Below are positions 59,707 through 64,000 of a stretch of 64,000 bases of DNA, piece by piece. Both the position numbers and the translations under genes were made by a program. Below the pieces are notes generated by a model. The model saw only the letters and a list, made by a program, of their open reading frames with translations, was not told the DNA's origin and ran no database searches. Position 1 is the first letter of the stretch; every line of letters starts with the position of its first letter. The DNA comes from Paracoccus haematequi (GTDB taxonomy: Bacteria > Pseudomonadota > Alphaproteobacteria > Rhodobacterales > Rhodobacteraceae), in contig CAMCVS010000008.1 of assembly GCA_945881965.1 (NCBI GenBank), positions 1 to 64,000 of the forward strand, in the 5' to 3' direction.

Positions 59707-62700
59707 TCAGACGTCTGCCGCCAACAACTGCGCGTTCCCCCCCGCCGCCGTGGTATCGACACAGACGTGGCGTTCGATCCGGGCGCGGGCTACAAGATCG
59801 CGCCCCGTCACCAGCGGGGTGATCGCGCCTGGTCGGCCTGCCAGCGCGCGGGCTGTGGCGCGCCGGTCAGGGCCATCGGCCCACAGCGCCACCAGATCAA
59901 CGCCCGCCAGATGTTCCAGCGCGCCGCGTGGCAGCACCCCGTCCACCCCCAGCGCGGGCGCGATGCCGGGGCAGACCGCCAGCGCCTGACAGCCCGCGTC
60001 GCGCGCCATGCGCACCTGTTCCAGCGCCGCCGCTTTCGTCGGGCCAAGGCACAACACCGTGCCGCGCCCCAGCACGGTCAAGCGGTTCGATTCGCCTGTC
60101 GGGCCGGGCAGGTCGGTCACGCTTTGAATTTCACGCGGCAAACCGGCCAAGGCGGTCAACCGTCGCTGAACCTCGGTCACATCCGCCGGTCGGCCAACCT
60201 CTGCGGCCTCGACTTCGGGCACCACCGCCAGAAAACGCGGCAAATACTGCGGCCCGCCCGCCTTGGGTCCGGTGCCCGACATCCCTTCGCCGCCGAACGG
60301 CTGGCTGCCCACCACCGCGCCAATCTGGTTGCGGTTGACATAGATGTTGCCGACCGCCAGCGCCCCCGTCACCTCGGCCACCCGCGCATCAATCCGGGTG
60401 TGCAGCCCAAACGTCAGGCCATAACCCGCCGCGTTGATTTCGCGCAGCACGCGCGGCAAGTCGGCGGCCCGGTAAGTGGCCAGGTGCAGGACCGGGCCGA
60501 ACACTTCGGACCCCAGATCGGCGATGCCGCCCACCTTGATCACCACGGGCGCGATGAAATGGCCCCGCTCGGGTGCCGCCAATTCATGGATCACGCGGCC
60601 TTCGGCCCGCGCACGGGCCACATGCGCCCGGATGCGCGCCTGTGCGATGGCGTCGATCACCGGGCCCACATCTGTCGCATGATCCCAAGGGTTGCCCAGC
60701 CGCAGCTCATCCATCGCGCCCGTCAGCATGCGGGTGAAATCATCCGCGATATCCTCTTGCAGATACAGACACCGCAGCGCCGAACAGCGCTGCCCCGCCG
60801 ACTGGAACGCACTGGCCAGAATATCCCGCACCGCCTGTTCGGGTAGCGCGGTGCTGTCCACGATCATCGCGTTCAGCCCGCCGGTTTCCGCGATCAGCAT
60901 CGCGCCGGGTGCGGTTTCCGCCATCTGGCGGTTGATCGCCTGCGCCGTGGCGGTGGACCCGGTGAACACCACGCCGCCCAGACCCGCATCGCTGACCAGC
61001 GCCGCCCCCGTCACACCCCCCGCCCCCGGCAGCAGTTGCAGCGCGGTGCGCGGCACCCCTGCCTGATGCAGCCACGCGACCGCGCGCGCCGCGATCAGCC
61101 CCGTCGCCTCGGCGGGTTTGGCAAGCACCGCATTGCCGGTGACAAGGCTTGCCGCCATCTGGCCCGAAAAGATCGCCAGCGGAAAGTTCCACGGCGAGAT
61201 CGCCACGATCCGCCCGCGCGGCGCAGCGCTTTTCCCGTGCGCCTGCTGAGCGTAGTAGCGCAGGAAATCCACCGCCTCGCGCAATTCGGCAATGGCATCA
61301 CGCGGCGTCTTGCCCGCCTCGCGCGCCAGCAGCGCGAAAATCTCGCCCGCGTTCGCCTCGAACAGGTCGGCTGCACGCTCCAGCACCGCCGCCCGTTCCG
61401 CCACCGGCGCATCCCAGAGCCGCGCCGCTGCCTGCGCGGTGGCCACATCGGCGGGGTCGGCCCATGTCACCTGCCCCACCACATCGCCCGGATCGGCGGG
61501 GTTGCGCACGTCATGCGTGGCACCGCCCACCGCTGCGCCAGCAATCACCGGCCCCGCAGCCCAATGCGCCGCCCGGAACACGTCACGCGCGCCGTCGAAA
61601 TCCGCCAGATCGCGCGGGTCGCGCAGATCCCAGCCGCGCGCATTGCGCCGTCCGGGAAACAGGTCGGCAGGGTCACGCAGCGCCCCGGACCGCCGCCCGC
61701 CCTGCACAATCAACGCCTCCACCGGATCGGCGGCCACCTGTTCGGGCGGAATATCACCATCCACCACCTGATTGACGAAAGACGAATTCGCGCCGTTTTC
61801 CAGCAACCGCCGCACCAGATAGGCCAAGAGGTCACGATGCGCGCCCACCGGCGCATAGATGCGACACCGCGTGCCAGCTTGCGCGCGCACGATCTCGTGC
61901 AGCGCCTCGCCCATGCCGTGCAAGCGCTGGAACTCAAAGGCCGATGCATCAACGCCCCGCGCCTCTGCCATGTCCAGGATCGCTGCCACAGTATGCGCGT
62001 TATGCGTGGCAAACTGCGGATAAATCCGGTCGGTCATCGCCAACAGCCGCCCCGCCTGCACCATGTAACTCACATCGGTCGCGGGCTTGGCGGTGAACAC
62101 CGGGAACGTCTGCAACCCATCGACCTGCGCGCGTTTCACCTCTGAATCCCAATAGGCGCCCTTGACCAGCCGCACCATGATGCGCCGGTCCAGCCCTGCG
62201 GCCAGCGCCGCCAGCCAGTCGATGACCGCCCCCGCCCGCTTGCCATAGGCCTGCACAACCACGCCGAACCCGTCCCAGCCCGCCAACTGGGGATCAGCCA
62301 GCACGGCGGCGATCACGTCCAGCGACAGGTCCAGCCGGTCGGCCTCTTCGGCGTCGATGTTCAGCCCCATCCGGGCATCCCGCGCCAGCCGCGCCAAGGC
62401 AATTGTCGCAGGCACCAGTTCCGCCATCACGCGGTCACGTTGCGCCACCTCGTAACGCGGATGCAGTGCCGACAGCTTGATCGAAATGCCGGGATTGGCG
62501 CGGATATCCGCACCGTTCGCGCTGGCCCCCAAGCGCCGGATCGCCGCCGCATAGGCCGCGTGATAGCGCGCGGCATCATCCGCCGTCATCGCCGCCTCGC
62601 CCAGCATGTCATAGGAATAGGTATATCCCTTGGCCGCCCGGTCGCGCCCGCGCCGCACGGCAGCGTCAATCGTCTCGCCCAGCACAAACTGCCCGCCCAG

Positions 62701-63192
62701 CTCCTTCATCGCGCGCGCCACGGCGGTGCGGATCACGGGTTCACCCAGCCGCTTGACCGCGCCCTGCAACACGGCGGCCAGCCCCGGCCCATCGCCCTCG
62801 CGCAACACCCGCCCCGTCAGCATCAAAGCCCAGGTGGAGGCGTTGACAAGGCTGGACGCCGACCGCCCCAGATGCGCGCCCCAGGCGGCGGGGGCGATCT
62901 TGTCCTCGATCAGCGCGTCGATGGTATCGCGATCCGGCACCCGCAGCAGCGCCTCGGCCAGACACATCAGCGCGACGCCTTCCTGCGTGGACAGGCCATA
63001 TTCGGCTAGGAACACCTCCATCAGGCCGGGATTGGCCGCGCCACGCACCGCGCGCACCAAATCGGCCCCGCGCGCCGCCGCCCGCGCCCGCGTGGCGGGA
63101 TCAGGGGCCTGCGCCAGCAAATCGGCCAACATGGCCGCTTCGGGCGTGTGGCGGGCGGTGCGGATTGTGTCGCGAAGCGCAGTCAGGGTCAT
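59707..63192 (-). CDS. putA: bifunctional proline dehydrogenase/L-glutamate gamma-semialdehyde dehydrogenase
   Basis: A 1,161-residue enzyme converting proline to glutamate. The proline dehydrogenase barrel spans ~130-440 (SIKLSALHPRYEVAQRDRV, FEFQRLHGMGEALHEIV, YLVRRLLENGANSSFVNQVV). The aldehyde dehydrogenase domain follows (ISPWNFPLAIFSGQMAASL, IAETGGLNAMIVDSTALPEQ with catalytic Glu, QSAGQRCSALRCLYLQ with catalytic Cys), then a C-terminal domain. The N-terminal ribbon-helix-helix DNA-binding domain of E. coli PutA is absent, so regulation falls to the divergent Lrp gene. ATG 63192 follows GAGG; ATG 63219 is an alternative. Confidence 0.95.
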   Translation of the reverse strand: MTLTALRDTIRTARHTPEAAMLADLLAQAPDPATRARAAARGADLVRAVRGAANPGLMEVFLAEYGLSTQEGVALMCLAEALLRVPDRDTIDALIEDKIAPAAWGAHLGRSASSLVNASTWALMLTGRVLREGDGPGLAAVLQGAVKRLGEPVIRTAVARAMKELGGQFVLGETIDAAVRRGRDRAAKGYTYSYDMLGEAAMTADDAARYHAAYAAAIRRLGASANGADIRANPGISIKLSALHPRYEVAQRDRVMAELVPATIALARLARDARMGLNIDAEEADRLDLSLDVIAAVLADPQLAGWDGFGVVVQAYGKRAGAVIDWLAALAAGLDRRIMVRLVKGAYWDSEVKRAQVDGLQTFPVFTAKPATDVSYMVQAGRLLAMTDRIYPQFATHNAHTVAAILDMAEARGVDASAFEFQRLHGMGEALHEIVRAQAGTRCRIYAPVGAHRDLLAYLVRRLLENGANSSFVNQVVDGDIPPEQVAADPVEALIVQGGRRSGALRDPADLFPGRRNARGWDLRDPRDLADFDGARDVFRAAHWAAGPVIAGAAVGGATHDVRNPADPGDVVGQVTWADPADVATAQAAARLWDAPVAERAAVLERAADLFEANAGEIFALLAREAGKTPRDAIAELREAVDFLRYYAQQAHGKSAAPRGRIVAISPWNFPLAIFSGQMAASLVTGNAVLAKPAEATGLIAARAVAWLHQAGVPRTALQLLPGAGGVTGAALVSDAGLGGVVFTGSTATAQAINRQMAETAPGAMLIAETGGLNAMIVDSTALPEQAVRDILASAFQSAGQRCSALRCLYLQEDIADDFTRMLTGAMDELRLGNPWDHATDVGPVIDAIAQARIRAHVARARAEGRVIHELAAPERGHFIAPVVIKVGGIADLGSEVFGPVLHLATYRAADLPRVLREINAAGYGLTFGLHTRIDARVAEVTGALAVGNIYVNRNQIGAVVGSQPFGGEGMSGTGPKAGGPQYLPRFLAVVPEVEAAEVGRPADVTEVQRRLTALAGLPREIQSVTDLPGPTGESNRLTVLGRGTVLCLGPTKAAALEQVRMARDAGCQALAVCPGIAPALGVDGVLPRGALEHLAGVDLVALWADGPDRRATARALAGRPGAITPLVTGRDLVARARIERHVCVDTTAAGGNAQLLAADV

Positions 63193-63307
63193 GGCGGCCT
63201 CTGGATTGGGATGGCTCATCCTAGCAAACACCGCGCAGGCGTTTTTCCCGTAGATCGCCACGCAACAGGCCGATAGGCTGAAATCGCGCCCTACCACAGG
63301 TCATCCC

Positions 63308-63778
63308 ATGCCAATCCTCGATCATGACAGCCCGCTTGACCCTATCGACACCCGCATCCTGCGCACACTCGCCGCTGACGGCAGGCTGTCCGTCACCGAC
63401 CTGGCCCGCACTGTCGGTCTGTCGAAAAGCCCCACCCAGGTGCGCCTGAAACGGCTGGAGGACGCGGGCTATATCCACGGCTACCGCGCCGTGCTGAACC
63501 CCGCAGCACTTGGCCTGACCCATGTTGCCTTCGCCGAGGTCAAACTGACCGATACCACCGAAAAGGCGCTCGCCGCTTTCAACCGCGCGGTCATGGCGGT
63601 GCCCGAAATCGAAGAATGTCACATGATCGCGGGCTCTTTCGATTACCTGCTGAAGGTCCGCTCCCGCGATATCCAAAGCTATCGCCGCATCCTGGGCGAG
63701 GTGATATCAAGCCTGCCCCATGTCGGGTCCACCTCGACCCATGTCTCGATGGAGGCCGTCAAGGAAACCGGGCTCTGA
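63308..63778 (+). CDS. Lrp/AsnC-family regulator, probable PutR
   Basis: A 156-residue regulator with an N-terminal winged helix (LDPIDTRILRTLAADGRLSV, TDLARTVGLSKSPTQVRLKRLEDAGYIHGYRAVL) and a C-terminal RAM ligand-binding domain (AFAEVKLTDTTEKALAAFNR, VPEIEECHMIAGSFDYLLKVR). It is divergent from putA across 115 bases. By analogy with PutR of Agrobacterium and Rhodobacter it would activate putA in the presence of proline. Confidence 0.92.
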   Translation: MPILDHDSPLDPIDTRILRTLAADGRLSVTDLARTVGLSKSPTQVRLKRLEDAGYIHGYRAVLNPAALGLTHVAFAEVKLTDTTEKALAAFNRAVMAVPEIEECHMIAGSFDYLLKVRSRDIQSYRRILGEVISSLPHVGSTSTHVSMEAVKETGL

Positions 63779-63787
63779 CGTTCCCAT

Positions 63788-63808
63788 TCATTTTGCCATA
63801 AATACCTC
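63788..63808. repeat. dispersed TCATTTTGCC..AAATAC motif, copy 2
   Basis: The plus strand reads TCATTTTGCCATAAATACCTC, matching 6887-6906 except for two positions and one extra base. It lies in the gap between two converging genes. Confidence 0.5.
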
Positions 63809-63823
63809 CGGGGGGAGCGTAGC

Positions 63824-63838
63824 GGGGGGCTGCCCCCC
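63824..63838. terminator. G-run/C-run hairpin between lrp and the CoA-transferase gene
   Basis: GGGGGG (63824-63829), CTG, CCCCCC (63833-63838) lies between converging genes, 13 bases past the CoA-transferase stop on the minus strand. No clear T-tract. A weak terminator role is possible. Confidence 0.4.
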
Positions 63839-63850
63839 CCTCTGCCTGCA

Positions 63851-64000
63851 TCACAGGCGCAGGTCGCGCAAGATCGACTCGGTATCCGCCCCCGGCGCGC
63901 GGGGGGCCGATGGTGCGGCGGCGGGGGTGGCGGAAAAACGCGGTGCGGGGGCGGCCTGCAACACGCCGTCCACCCGCAGGAAGGTGCCGCGCGCGGCCAT
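63851..64000 (-). CDS. CaiB/BaiF CoA-transferase family protein, C-terminal end (runs off the window)
   Basis: The last ~49 residues of a minus-strand gene: ARGTFLRVDGVLQAAPAPRF, then SATPAAAPSAPRAPGADTES and ILRDLRL before the TGA at 63851-63853. This is the usual ending of CaiB/BaiF family III CoA-transferases and alpha-methylacyl-CoA racemases (ARGTFV.VDGV.QPAPAPRFSRTP). The ATG at 64000 is internal; the real start lies outside. The substrate cannot be inferred. Confidence 0.82.
   Translation of the reverse strand: MAARGTFLRVDGVLQAAPAPRFSATPAAAPSAPRAPGADTESILRDLRL

Overview
The window is GC-rich (most third codon positions G or C) and reads as chromosomal DNA of an alphaproteobacterium of the Rhodobacteraceae/Roseobacter group. 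This is inferred from gene content and from family-typical proteins: the large acidic protein beginning MVNTNKVLTVSYGTFSCTLE, a TolC gene next to a Pcm-like methyltransferase, a SelD fused to an NADH-dehydrogenase-like domain, and a non-pyrrolysine MttB protein. No rRNA, phage module, integrase or CRISPR array was seen.

Layout. 1-9.3 kb: start of a UvrD/PcrA helicase (minus), Tat-exported dienelactone hydrolase, FMN alpha-hydroxyacid dehydrogenase, aroQ, an H-NOX-like protein with its diguanylate cyclase partner, an MttB-family methyltransferase, a lipocalin lipoprotein, inositol monophosphatase, rhomboid protease and a TPR protein. 9.3-25 kb: mostly housekeeping (tRNA-Leu, the large acidic protein, thiamine pyrophosphokinase, two DMT exporters, crotonase, two aminotransferases, DUF305 protein, glycosyltransferase, ygfZ, efp, a small conserved protein, a PopZ-like protein, tolC, pcm-like gene, tRNA-Cys). 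25.3-28.9 kb: opgG-opgH for osmoregulated periplasmic glucans, with the 5' end of opgH out of frame. 28.9-34.6 kb: a coxGSLM molybdenum hydroxylase cluster (form II CO dehydrogenase type) behind an aromatic-ring monooxygenase. 34.7-39.2 kb: selD fusion, selU and a cytochrome P450. 39.3-47.5 kb: tRNA-Phe, an IS66 remnant, then a LysR-flanked peptide/opine-type ABC transporter operon with a sugar-isomerase-like protein. The 3' end of tRNA-Phe is imperfectly repeated at 47.48 kb, so this block may be an island. 47.6-50.7 kb: a three-gene arsenate operon (ArsR-ArsC fusion, GAPDH, ArsJ). 50.8-57.2 kb: a tiny ORF, hemP and a ~1,960-residue RTX-type secreted protein. 57.2-64 kb: copper P-type ATPase, putA with its divergent Lrp/AsnC regulator, and the end of a CaiB/BaiF CoA-transferase.

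How genes work together. OpgG and OpgH build periplasmic glucans. SelD makes selenophosphate and SelU uses it for tRNA 2-selenouridine; no selA, selB or selC is in the window. GAPDH would form 1-arseno-3-phosphoglycerate and ArsJ would export it, under an ArsR domain carried on the same chain as an ArsC-like domain. CoxG, S, L and M form one molybdenum hydroxylase. PutA degrades proline under the divergent Lrp regulator. The most unusual items are: the H-NOX-like protein lacking the heme-ligand histidine beside a c-di-GMP synthase; the GGCA repeat at the frame break in opgH; the tRNA-Phe-bounded block; and the large RTX protein with an unrecognised ~730-residue N-terminal region.
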